Origin: Gavia stellata
Lineage: Eukaryota; Chordata; Aves; Gaviiformes; Gaviidae
Direction of reading: 5' to 3'
NCBI RefSeq assembly: GCF_030936135.1
Contig: NC_082612.1
Span: forward strand, 18,385,734 to 18,449,733
DNA: 64,000 nucleotides
Below, in pieces: positions 27,801 through 36,969 of the stretch (positions are counted from its first letter, which is position 1; each line of letters begins with the position of its first letter). The position numbers and the translations under genes were made by a program. Under the pieces are notes generated by a model. The model was not told where the DNA came from and searched no databases. It saw nothing but the letters and a program-made list of their open reading frames with translations.

Positions 27801-30800
27801 TGCAGAGTCATAAACATTACTTTAGGAACCAATAATACCTACATTACCTTCTAAAAAGACAACAGTGGTGTACTAGTGAAACTGTAGATGTTATAGGAGG
27901 CAAATGTATCCCAATAAATGTTTATAAGGCGTCCAGTACTCAGATGTTGTGACATTACCTGCTGTGCTCAAGAAATTTCATGTTCTAGGCACTTCTTCAA
28001 CTCAGGGACATAAGCATGAGGATATACAGTTCCAGAAATACCACGGCTGACATAAACCACATGAGTTTAACAGAAATCCCCAACGCTCTAACACATTCCC
28101 TCACCTACATCTCAAGCTAACCTTTTACAGAATAAGGAGAAGGGTCTTCTGGTGGTTTAATGTAACGTTAAGAAAAAAAAGGAAATGGAACGCATGAAAA
28201 ACCAGTCCCTTTGTACAATGAAAAGAGGTTGCTGGCGCAGTGTCGTACACACATATGCTAGGACTTGAACCCTCCGGCTTGGAAAGAGCGATCCAAAAAC
28301 AAACTGTGAAGTGACCAAGTGTCCTATAGACATAGTATTACTCAGAATAATTTCTTGTATGACTCCAACACTGCAGTTCTTTCTTCAGTATTCACTAACG
28401 ACCACTCAAGAAGACGTCATCTAGGCAGACTGTGCGTCTAACCCAAATGCAAAATAGGCAGTACACATTCTGGTGACAAGGTACAAATTGTCACCAACGG
28501 TCAGAGTAGACTGTCAAGACCATTCTTGCCTCAGTTAAAGCCAACACTAAGGATGCTGATAATTTACTTCACTCGTTCTAATGTTACAAACACCACAGCT
28601 CCAGGGAGTCAGAAGGCTGCACTCAGCCCTGGCGGAGCAATAAGGCAGAGAGCTGTCTCTAGCTTGGGGTCTGGCTCTCTTGAGACCTGACGTTCCTCCT
28701 AACCTCCCTGACTTGCCTTACCTCCTTACGATCCCAAACAGCTTCCAGCCTGCCCTGCTGCCTCAGGTTCATCAGTTCTTAACAGCTCTGGGGACTGTGA
28801 AGTAACAGTGCTTGAGAACTTTTTTCACCACCGCTATACTGCTGTTTCTCAGTCTGCCTCTCTCTCCAACCTCCTCATCGCAGATCTCCGTTCTTTCTCC
28901 TTAATCTGTTCCCACGAACGTGACCGCTTTTCTTTCCTACTTTTCCTTAATAATGTTATTTTCTTCCCTTATTTTGAGTACTTTGGGCATTTTGAAAGAC
29001 AGCAGAGGTTTATCCTCCCTCTCGCCCCCTCCACAAGAGGCCACAGGATTAAGGCGGCCTGCAACCCCAGCCATCGCACGGTTACTCTGTTTATCGGCTA
29101 TCGCCTTTTCCTCTCAATCCGTTGCCCTTTCCCGGGGAGCTACACTTCAGCACAAGCATTGCCGCAGTGACTGACCTCTGTAAGGACCACAGGTGGAAAA
29201 GACAAGGCTTTTCCAAGCTGGCTGGCCCAAGCCCAGGCCCAGGCCCGCACCGGGCGGCTGCGGGGCGGGGCGGGGGTCCGGCCCCCGGGAGCTGACCAGG
29301 GTGCTGCAGGCGGGCTCTGCCCGCAGCCCCGGGCACCCACCGCCGCCCCTCCCCAGGGACACTAGTCCGAGGGAAAACACCATCCCGTTCATTTTTACGT
29401 TGGTTTTACCTTTTTAGAACGCGAGACCGTGAGCTGGCACTATACACGTGGGAAACAGGTAGCAACAGGAAGAGTAATTCTCTTTTTTAACTTGTTAGGC
29501 CTGTGTTTTTCTCATTCACTTTACGTACCACAGACATGCCCAAGATGAAATTCTCGAATGGATTTGACATCAGCTACTTCTTTGAAAAACATGATCAATG
29601 CTTCTCCTATTCCTTGAAACCCCACAGTTAAATAATTATCAGACAGACACTGTCTATAATTACTACAAGTAAAAAAAGCAAATATTCAAACTGTGGTCCA
29701 GACTTCAGAAAGTCGTAGAACACCTGAAAAAGCCCATAAATAAATAAAAAATTACTGTGCTTGCAACTTTGTTATTCACAGTGTTGTACCATAGTTTAAG
29801 AAATCAACTATAGGTGCGACTGGGGCCGGGGGGGGGGGGGGGGGTGTCTCTCCCAAAGCCATGTTCCAACTACCATGACCTGCACTGGAGTGCAGCAAGC
29901 TATCTGCATAGTTCTAGCAGATGCTACTCACTGTGCAGATGATGGGCAGTAATCCTGGCCCTGTGACCACAACTTAGCATCTTTAATATCAATCCCTGCT
30001 TGCACATGGCAGAGATGTTCTCTCCTTGAAGCACCCAGAACTAAGAACACTCACAAACTTTTTTGGTGCATTTTTGGGCTTTTGGTATTGAAGAAAATGT
30101 TTCCATACTCAACTGGTGTTAAAAATTTTTAAAAAATATATTAAAAATTCATACTTAGTTTTATCCCTCTGATATTTAACACACAACTGTCACTTATGCA
30201 CCTCATCAGGAGCAATGTTTTATATTTGCTGTTTCCAACATCTGCATTCCCAGGTGCATGGCATTTTTCAGAGTATCTGAACACCTTGAAGAAAGAGTCT
30301 GCGTTTATCCGATGTGTTTTTCAATAGCTCGTGCTTCATGCTGCCGCTACTGAGAGCTTGGCTGGTGCAACCTGCAAGTTGCATAGGACTTGGTGCATTT
30401 GGTCATTTTTTAGCTTTACATTGCTACAATAACCAGTGTGAGACAAACCCCTGACTATCTTCAACTTCCCTTGGTAACATACCTCAAAAATGACCTTGAA
30501 TATTTTATTTTCCAGTTAATTGCTATAATGGCCACAACCACTTCCTGAATAAGGCATTTAATTTGCAAAGTCAGAAGCCAAAGAGGAAATTGTTCGCTAA
30601 AAGCTAGTTAATTGTCTCCTGCATCATGAAGTGCTTAGAGAACCCCATCACTGGGGGACAAGCCTTTCTTGCTAATTGTTTTCTTAATTATTTTACATGA
30701 TTGATTATAAACATTCCAGTTTATAGCCATGAATAACAACAACCATTATGGAAGGAAACACTAAGTTAATCACTAGCAAAGCCCTCAAAAAAAAAAAAAA

Positions 30801-33800
30801 AAACCAAAAAACCAAGAGTCTTGCTACTTCAGCTTGACCTTGTAGAAGCCGTTTTGGAGTCCAGTATAAAACCAAGCAGCCCCTCCTTCTCCTGCTGCTC
30901 AGGTTTGGGATTTGGCCAAGCTGAGCACACAGTAACAACAAGGACCTGCGAGGGGTATCAATTGAAATGCCATGGGTTTCATACCGTGAGCGGGTATTTA
31001 CAAGGTTTGCAAAGGTTAATTGAAAACAGCAGAAGTTGTACCGTCCTAAGTGGCTAAGACACCTTTCAACCCCAACTCCAAATTAAATGTTTGATCCGAG
31101 GTGTTTTCATTTTTTTTTCTAGAATTCTCAAACTGCAGGTGACAGAGCCTTTTACATGCAGAACGTGTGCCATTCCCGTCTCCTTGATTCACACCCCAAG
31201 CGTCTGTAACGGACAGATGTTGCAATGAGGTCGTTAACTTGCTTCTCTTCATTTGAAAGCACAAGTTCCTTCAAGAGAACCTATCTGATCAGCTCATAGA
31301 ATACAAGTCCAACAAGGCTGAGATGATGCAGGCCTAACAAGTACAGGGAACAAGGCAAACATGACAGTTATTCACATGCTACAAACGGCTCAGCGCATAA
31401 TAAACACGCCTATCTGACACACTACGACGCTCGTCGGTTTTCATCGTTTCCAAAGTACCCCGAGACAAAGGTTTATTTAGTTGTAGGGTTTTGGTTTAGT
31501 TTTGGTGTTCTTAAAGACAAGACTTTCATCCTTAAGCTAAATCTTCTGTACAAGACCACAAATACTTGACCATACAAAGGAGGAACTCAAACAGTCAAGA
31601 GCTTGAGCCTCCCTAACAGGAGTTCAAAACACGTGACATCTTGCCACAAATTAAGCTTCCATGTGGATTTCTGCTCGCTGGCTACTTCGCAACAGCTACC
31701 AGAATACAGCTGTGTGTCATGCAGAAAAAAAACAAGACACGTCAACCTTTCATCACCTAAAAGCACATACGCATATGAATTGCTGTTTTGTATCACGCGC
31801 CCTCCTCTACAATTAGCACGTGCTGAGTGAACCACGCACAAGAATTATTCTCATTACAAAGGTGCTTGCAATGTTTTTCTTGTACTGCATTTTTTTACAG
31901 GACACAATAAGGAGCTCCCAAGTAGACAGCAAATGTGTTTTTCTTGGAGAATGCAGCAGCTACATGAAGAACAACTAAGTAAATGAAGACACTTTCCAAC
32001 AGCTTCTGTGAAAAAAGTTAGCAAGCACAAGAATTTAATTATTGTCATTTTACCTGTATGTTACTTAAAGTAAGTTTTCTCCTCCAGCTTTGACCTTCCT
32101 GCAGTCTCTCTCACAAGTTTCACAATGAAGCCAATAGTTCAGTTAGAACACTCTGTAGCATATTTAATCAGATGTACCTTGATACCTTCCTCTGAAGTCA
32201 AGATATCAAAGTGTCGGAAGATCCTGAATAATGAAACCTTTTTTTCCGAACTGTTAAAGCCTGACATAGGCAGAACTGCACACACTGAATCAAAGACTGA
32301 AACCTGCAGATCCTTTACCACCTGCATTAGTACTAATTCACCACCACTTCAAGAAAACGGAGGTTTGGAAATAGTCAGCCCGTATTATTACCACCATGCT
32401 TGTAACAGACAGCATAGAGGTCAGACTTCTCTGTGAAAATTAAACCGATCTGTTTTCTGGATATTCCAAAAGAAGCAAGTCAAATGAAGTACCTAAGTGA
32501 TCCCTGAAGGGCCCTATTGTTCCACCATAACCCATAGTGCCATCAGGAACTTCATTTATCTCCAAGCAGGTTTGGGAGGTTTTGGGCATCAAAGACCCTA
32601 GTCCCAAACCCAGCTTCACAGGTCTGAGCAACTTATCTAGCAATTGATTCCCTGCAAGGGCTGTCTCACGGAACAGAAACAGCTTTTTCAATACCATAGG
32701 AGAAACAGTGGTCAGTGATTCCGGGCTTGTTTTAGTTACAAATAATTAACGATGACTCGAGGCAAACAGGCACTTGTTCCCACGGCCAGCAATGCAACAC
32801 GATTCCACTACCCCCTCCCCGTCCTACTCCGACAACTCTGCACGGTACAATGAGGAGTAACTGTGCGACTGGATATTAGGAAAAATTTCTTTCCTGAGAG
32901 AGTGGTGAAGCATTGGAAGAGGCTGCCCAGGGAGGTGGTGGAGTCCCCATCCCTGGAGGGGTTCAAGGAACGTGTGGACGTGGCACTGTGGGACATGGTT
33001 TAGTGGGCACAGTGGGGTTGGGTTGATGGTTGGACTTGATGGTCTTACAGGTCTTTTCCAACCTTAATGATTCTGTGATTCTGTGATTACTTCCAGGATA
33101 CACTAATTTTTTTGACTCATTTGAAAGCAGTGTCACCTGCTTTTTAGTAAAGAATGCAAACCACTGGAATTTTAAAAGAAGCATGAACACAGGCAGATCA
33201 ATCCATAAAACTTTAACTGACTTACACATATGAATATTTGAATGCCAAATCGTTCCTCTTGCTCCCAAGGGCCGCAGAGTATGAAGGCACTTTGACAAGA
33301 TATTCTTAGGAAAAGAGTGTCCAGGACAAGCAGCAGCAAATAAGAAAGGGTCAACCGAAAAAATCACTCCTGCATGCCACAGGACAACGCAAAGAAACAA
33401 CAAATGCTTGAAATTGCAAAGGCATGTTCACGGGAATTTTGCAAAGGGTCATCAGCTCAACAAGCTGGTGAGCAACTGAAGACACCGAGACTTGCAGAAC
33501 TTGGGAACTTCAGGAATAAGTTTCACAAAGGGTCTACCGTATTCCTTCATACAAAACCAAGGAACTTTTATGTGAAATTATATGGACATAGAAATGGCTA
33601 CCAGTTGTTTCCAGCCGGTGGTAAAAAAACATGCAAATGAGAAAAAAAACAGCTTCACTTAAATTCAGTCGGAAATGAGCCATCTATGGACAGAGTAAGC
33701 AAAACATGAAAAGCATCAGATCACATCCTGAAACCAAGACTAAAAGTACAAAAGATAAAACCCTCCAGACATATTTAGTGTTCGTGGAGTTCTTCAGCAA

Positions 33801-36086
33801 ACACAGGGCGCTTCTCTACTTTGGCAAACAAGGTGCTTTAAAGCCTTTACCTATCTGGAAGTCTGAATTAATTGGGTCAACAAGAGCAGCACAAAGCAGC
33901 TACCATCTGAAAGGAGACAGCCAAATTTTCTCCTTCATTACAAGTGAGGAAGAAGGTGACGTCTCTGAGCTGCGTACTAGGAAGCAGTGGAAACCCACTG
34001 CGTCATGGCCATCCTGAGTAGTTATGGACAAGTTTGGGGTCCAAATACACGATTACCACGCCAAATAGGGCATCTCAAAATAGCCGAAGGGCAATAAGCT
34101 ATCCGTTTGTTGTAAAGGTCAGGCAAGAGGTAGAGCAGAAAGATAACCACCGAAGAAGGTAGCAACGTGGCATCTGGGAATCCAGATGACCAGATGCTTC
34201 CCATCAAACCACCAACAGCAGACGTTACCTGTGTACTCACATTCAAAACAGAGACCCAACCTGTGTCCCACTGATAGAAAACTCAGTACAAAATCCCAGT
34301 TTATCTTTACAGTTACTGACGGCACTAAAGACAGCTTAATATGTAAAATCAATCCCTTGTGAGCCGTGACGAGGGTCACCGGTGCTGTGTACATCGCAGA
34401 TAGGTTGAACGACTCTAAGGGGTACAAGAAAGGTTCCCCCAAATAATCCATCGAAAAGTCTTCCGTGCGGTGGAAAAGGCTTTCCGTATCTAACAGTTCG
34501 TGCAATCATCACAACCGTATGCGTGTTGAAATTCATCTCCTGTAACCGACATCCTAGCTGCATACACAGTCCTTTCTGTTCAACATCATCTGAACCTGGG
34601 TGAAACGCTAGACTGTCGAGCAGCTAAAGTAAAAGCGCAGTAGGCTTATAGGCAAAAACAGCATGTTTTTTTTCTCTGCAAATCACGCAGGCATACCAAG
34701 AATGATATTTGCAAGTTTTAGGTGCACGCTTTTAAGGTCCGGAAGAGTAGAGGCTTTGAACGGGAAGAATTCTTTGACGGCAGCTCACTGCGCAACTCAG
34801 AAATGCACTTAGCCTACAAAATAAAGCAAACCTGAACAGCTCCGCAGAAAAACAGCTTTCTGAGCACACTGCTACAAGAAATCACGTTTGAAAGTTGATT
34901 TTCATCTACCGAGAAATACTCCCTGCACAGCTACAGTCTAAACGTTACCTCATTTGATCACAGCCCTCGATGCAGCACAGCACCGCAAATTTTCGGGTTC
35001 ATTGCCTTTGAGTTCACACGACCAAAGCGCAGAATAAAAACTGACTATTGAGTTTCACTTTCCAGTTCCTTGCCGCAACGCCTAAGGCAGACTGCACGCT
35101 CTGCAACTTCGACATCCAGGCAGGTTTAAATAGTCACCGATTCGGGAGCCCTCCACCACGTATTGCAAACTCAATTTAGCAATCAGAAAGCGCGCCTTTT
35201 TTTTTTTTAATTCCAGTTACCAAAGTGAGAACTCTCTCTTTCATTTTAGTCAGACTATTAGCAACCGTGATGCGCTTAGCTTTTGTAGAGATAAGCCTTG
35301 ACTCCACGGCAAACAAAAGAACAGCGCTGTGGCTGTTTTGCCACTGTAATGAACCTGATGCATAGACTTGGTGCGTCGAAAACCTCTTGCCTTAGCAGAA
35401 ATGTCATACTGTAAGTCCTTTCCGGGCCAGAGGTGAAGGCCTATCACTTAAAAGGCCATAAACCAGAAATAGTTGCTGGGGAAGTGCTGACACGGCCTTT
35501 AACCGGAGCGGATCACGGCTCCGCGCCCGTTTCCGCGCTGCCACACCGGCCCAAGCCCGCTGAAGCGCGCTCTTGGCCTGGCCCAGCCGCCTCGCCAAGG
35601 GCTGAGCTCCGAGACGCAGCCTGACGGCTCAACGGCGTTTGCAGAGAAACCGGGCAGGGCTGGCAGTGGGGCAGGACACGCGTGGGCCCCGAACCCCCAC
35701 GCCGCGGGCTCTGAGGCCGCTTGGCACGTCGCCCTCTCCCCGCTCCCGCCGCGGAGGACGCACGGCAGCGTGACAGCGCGGGGAGGGGCCGGGGAGGACT
35801 CCTTCCCCCGGCACGGCGGGCGCGGCGTGGGGCCCCACGCGCGGCGCAGTCAGGGCCCGGCCATCGCGGGGGGGGGGGGGGGGGGGGAGGCAGAGCCGCT
35901 TCCCGCCCCTGTCGCGCGGAGCGGGCGCGGCGCGCGCCCCCACACCTGCCCCCAGGGCCGCCAACGGCCCCCGCCCCGCGCGCGCGCCCTCACCTTGTCG
36001 CTACCCGCCTCCTCCTCCTCCTCCTCCTCCGCCGCCGCCGCCTCCTCCTCCTCGGCGGCCGCCCTCCGCCGCCGCCGCGCCGACAT
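3764..36086 (-). CDS. CDS1: CDS1, phosphatidate cytidylyltransferase 1 (CDP-diacylglycerol synthase), 13 coding exons
   Basis: The enzyme makes CDP-diacylglycerol from CTP and phosphatidic acid in the ER membrane, feeding phosphatidylinositol and cardiolipin synthesis. I assembled 13 exons (sizes 93,128,97,98,140,59,83,88,69,153,120,104,130). All introns start GT and end AG, phases agree, and the total is 1362 bases or 453 residues; human CDS1 is 461. Residues 1-31 are an Arg/Glu-rich cytosolic head. Hydrophobic segments lie near 83-106, 133-152, 177-195, 206-220, 229-255, 268-297, 345-370 and 398-411. The CDP-alcohol-forming cytidylyltransferase signature occupies residues 367-393, with KR, KD, PGHGG and DRFD all intact. 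The body is very close to human CDS1; only the N-terminus and C-terminal tail differ clearly. CDS2 is the alternative paralogue, but residue matches and linkage to NKX6-1 favour CDS1. Introns 4, 5, 7, 8, 9, 11 and 12 hold no repeat I recognise. Confidence 0.96.
5091..5194 (-). CDS. CDS1: CDS1 exon 12 (catalytic signature, second half)
   Basis: It encodes residues 377-410 plus two bases of Arg411, including [11 protein letters not shown], the metal and substrate binding core of the CDP-diacylglycerol synthase signature. The donor is AAG/GTATGG. The acceptor is AAAAG/GAT, preceded by a long C-rich and T-rich tract with a 13-C run on the transcript strand. Confidence 0.96.
6999..7118 (-). CDS. 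CDS1: CDS1 exon 11
   Basis: Forty codons, phase 0 at both ends (residues 337-376). It covers a transmembrane helix ([17 protein letters not shown]) and the first half of the signature, [10 protein letters not shown]. The acceptor is CTTGTAG and the donor AAG/GTGCGT. Confidence 0.96.
7771..7882. repeat. T/G-rich low-complexity tract in CDS1 intron 10
   Basis: A run of T and G homopolymer blocks on the plus strand, which reads A/C-rich in the CDS1 transcript. Similar tracts occur at 14807-14878 (intron 6) and 23455-23507 (intron 3). They resemble degenerate poly(A)-derived tails, but no attached retroelement body was recognised. Confidence 0.6.
9582..9734 (-). CDS. CDS1: CDS1 exon 10
   Basis: Fifty-one codons, phase 0 (residues 286-336). 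It contains YFVCPVEY and [11 protein letters not shown], diagnostic of the vertebrate CDS1/CDS2 loop between transmembrane segments. The first residues, FSYFLAQH, differ from human AAYVLSKY but keep the hydrophobic pattern. The donor is GGATGG/GTAAGG. Confidence 0.95.
10554..10622 (-). CDS. CDS1: CDS1 exon 9
   Basis: Twenty-three codons, phase 0 (residues 263-285): [16 protein letters not shown] and a hydrophobic stretch. The SPKKTWEGF block is highly conserved from bacterial CdsA to vertebrates. The donor is ATT/GTAAGT. Confidence 0.96.
11684..11771 (-). CDS. CDS1: CDS1 exon 8
   Basis: It completes Trp233 and encodes residues to 262: [16 protein letters not shown], then [13 protein letters not shown]. 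The NDITAY...GRTP block is a family hallmark. The acceptor is TCTCTAG and the donor AAG/GTATGT. Confidence 0.96.
13257..13339 (-). CDS. CDS1: CDS1 exon 7
   Basis: Twenty-seven codons plus two bases (residues 206-232): [16 protein letters not shown], then [11 protein letters not shown]. It matches human CDS1 residue for residue as far as I can recall. The donor is CTG/GTAAGG. Confidence 0.96.
14807..14878. repeat. T/G-rich low-complexity tract in CDS1 intron 6
   Basis: A 10-G run is followed by alternating G and T homopolymer blocks. It is the same kind of tract as in introns 3 and 10, with no element body seen. Confidence 0.6.
15520..15578 (-). CDS. CDS1: CDS1 exon 6
   Basis: It completes Gly186 and encodes residues to 205: [19 protein letters not shown], identical to the human segment. 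It is the second half of a transmembrane helix followed by a basic loop. The acceptor is TTTACAG and the donor ATG/GTGTGT. Confidence 0.96.
16695..16834 (-). CDS. CDS1: CDS1 exon 5
   Basis: It completes Trp139 and encodes residues to 185 plus one base: [36 protein letters not shown]. Thr185 (LTG across the exon junction) replaces the human Ala, and RRE replaces REE. The donor is ACAG/GTGAGT. Confidence 0.95.
19169..19266 (-). CDS. CDS1: CDS1 exon 4
   Basis: Thirty-two codons plus two bases (residues 107-138): [16 protein letters not shown], then [16 protein letters not shown]. It differs from human at a few conservative positions. The acceptor is CTTTTAG and the donor CTG/GTGAGT. Confidence 0.95.
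20975..22966 (+). mobile_element. CR1 non-LTR retrotransposon, 5'-truncated, dead reverse transcriptase
   Basis: This 2-kb CR1 copy in CDS1 intron 3 covers the ORF2 linker and reverse transcriptase region and the 3' end. Motifs seen are [17 protein letters not shown]-like, [13 protein letters not shown] (RT motif A), SGVPQGSVL (motif B) and a C-terminal block ending EALRDMV. It is non-functional: the catalytic FADD motif reads FAGD near 22079-22090, there is a deletion/frameshift around 22015, a stop at about 21162, and another frame change near 22200. The tail ends TGATTCTATG. The 5' boundary is approximate. It is antisense to CDS1. Confidence 0.93.
23455..23507. repeat. T/G-rich low-complexity tract in CDS1 intron 3
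   Basis: Blocks of T and G homopolymers on the plus strand, 340 bases on the intronic side of exon 3. It is like the tracts in introns 6 and 10. Confidence 0.6.
23844..23940 (-). CDS. CDS1: CDS1 exon 3 (first transmembrane helix)
   Basis: It completes Arg74 and encodes residues to 106: [15 protein letters not shown], then a membrane helix ending [12 protein letters not shown] is a CDS1/CDS2 hallmark. The exon is 97 bp, not a multiple of three, and lies between two CR1 copies in opposite orientation. The acceptor is TTAATAG after a T-run and the donor CTG/GTAAGT. Confidence 0.96.
24587..25111 (-). mobile_element. CR1 3' fragment in CDS1 intron 2
   Basis: It reads on the minus strand as the C-terminal part of CR1 ORF2 ([20 protein letters not shown], ...EALRDMF) followed by the 3' UTR and a TAGAATCATAGAATC-type tail at 24589-24603 on the plus strand. 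It shares a distinctive 3' end with the 20975-22966 copy (GGACTTGGCCGTGTTAGG), so both belong to one CR1 subgroup. It is in the same sense as CDS1. Confidence 0.93.
27606..27733 (-). CDS. CDS1: CDS1 exon 2
   Basis: Forty-two codons plus two bases (residues 32-73): [39 protein letters not shown]. It corresponds to the human SDKETDIDDRYGDLD...TPEILKKALSGLS cytosolic region. The acceptor is CATAG/GAAG and the donor CCAG/GTAGAG. Confidence 0.93.
32864..33089 (+). mobile_element. CR1 3' fragment in CDS1 intron 1
   Basis: It contains the last part of ORF2 ([20 protein letters not shown], then [13 protein letters not shown]), the 3' UTR with GTGGGGTTGGGTTGATGG, and three ATTCTGTG-type tail units. 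It belongs to the subgroup with ERVDVAL and GGTCTTACAGGTC. It is antisense to CDS1. Confidence 0.93.
35868..35887 (+). repeat. 20-G homopolymer in CDS1 intron 1
   Basis: An uninterrupted run of 20 G on the plus strand (C on the CDS1 transcript), 107 bases into intron 1 from the exon 1 donor. It is able to form G-quadruplex structure and prone to length error in sequencing. Confidence 0.9.
35994..36086 (-). CDS. CDS1: CDS1 exon 1 (start codon, Arg/Glu-rich head)
   Basis: Thirty-one codons ending phase 0: M-S-A-R5-A3-E4-A4-E7-A-G-S-D-K. ATG at 36086 has G at -3. It is the only ATG close to the GC boxes in this frame, and the exon ends SDK exactly where human CDS1 has SDKETD, which supports the start and splice. 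The Glu runs are coded by GAG repeats. The frame stays open upstream without a nearby ATG. The first 28 residues do not resemble human CDS1. Confidence 0.85.
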
Positions 36087-36489
36087 CGCGCCGCGGGAGC
36101 CCAACGCCCACCCGGCGGCGGCGAGCGGGCGCGGGCGGAGCCGGGCCGATCGGGACGGGGAGGGCGCGGAGGCCGCGCCGCGGAGCCCGGCCGCCGCCGC
36201 CGCCGCCTTCTCCTCTGAGGAGCCCGGCGCTATCCACCCCCCCGGGGAGGGGGGCGCTCTCGCTGCGGACGCCGCCGCCACGGCTCGGGGGCGCGGCCGG
36301 ACCCCACCGCCCCGGTAGCGGAGAAGCGCCCGCGTCCCCGCGGCGGCGGCTGAGGCGGAGTGGGCGGGGCGCTGTCGCCCAGGTGCGCCCGGCGCTCCGC
36401 CCCCCGCACTGGCCCCGCCCCCGCCGGCGCAGGGGGCGGGGCGGGGCCGCGCCCCACGGCGGGGAGCGCGGGGCGGGGAGTGACCGGCC

Positions 36490-36775
36490 CGGCCCCCGGT
36501 TCCCCCGGGACCCCGGTTGTCCCGGCCCCCCAGTTCTTCCGGGCCCCCGGTTCTCCCGGGACCCCGGTTCTCCCGGCCCCCCAGTTCTTCCGGGCCCCCG
36601 GTTCCCCCGGGACCCCGGTTGTCCCGGCCCCCCAGTTCTTCCGGGCCCCCGGTTCTCCCGGGACCCCGGTTCTCCCGGCCCCTCGGTTCTTCCGGGTCCC
36701 CGGTTCTCCCGGCCCCTCCATTCTTCCGGGCCCCCGCTTCTCCCGGCCCCCGCTTCTCCCGGCCCGGTCCCCGCT
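36490..36775. repeat. 17-bp/51-bp GC-rich minisatellite upstream of CDS1
   Basis: Tandem units of about 17 bp (core CCGGTTCTCCCGGGACC) are grouped in a 51-bp higher-order period: the variant CAGTTCTTCCGGG recurs at 36531, 36582 and 36633. Because 51 is divisible by three, long artificial open frames appear on both strands. It lies 0.4-0.7 kb upstream of the CDS1 start, inside the CpG island. Confidence 0.9.
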
Positions 36776-36969
36776 CGCGGCAGTGCTTCCCGCCGGCCAG
36801 GGGCCGGACGGCTGCTGCGGTGGGCAGACGCGGGCCGCCACCCCCTCCCGTGCCTCCCCGCGTGGACCTCCCGGTGGTTTTCCCGGGTGTCGGACGGGCC
36901 CCGGCATGCTCCATGCCTGCGGTCCCCCGGTGACCCCCCCCGGGGAGACGGGGGCAGGCACCTCCGCAC

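Larger units (their letters stand above)
27734..35993 (-). other. CDS1: CDS1 intron 1 (8.3 kb)
   Basis: The largest CDS1 intron. It contains a small GC-rich block at 29150-29350, a 17-G run at 29828-29844, a CR1 fragment at 32864-33089, and the CpG island edge with a 20-G run at 35868-35887. The open frames at 31-34 kb show no recognisable protein. No exon was found inside it. Confidence 0.8.
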
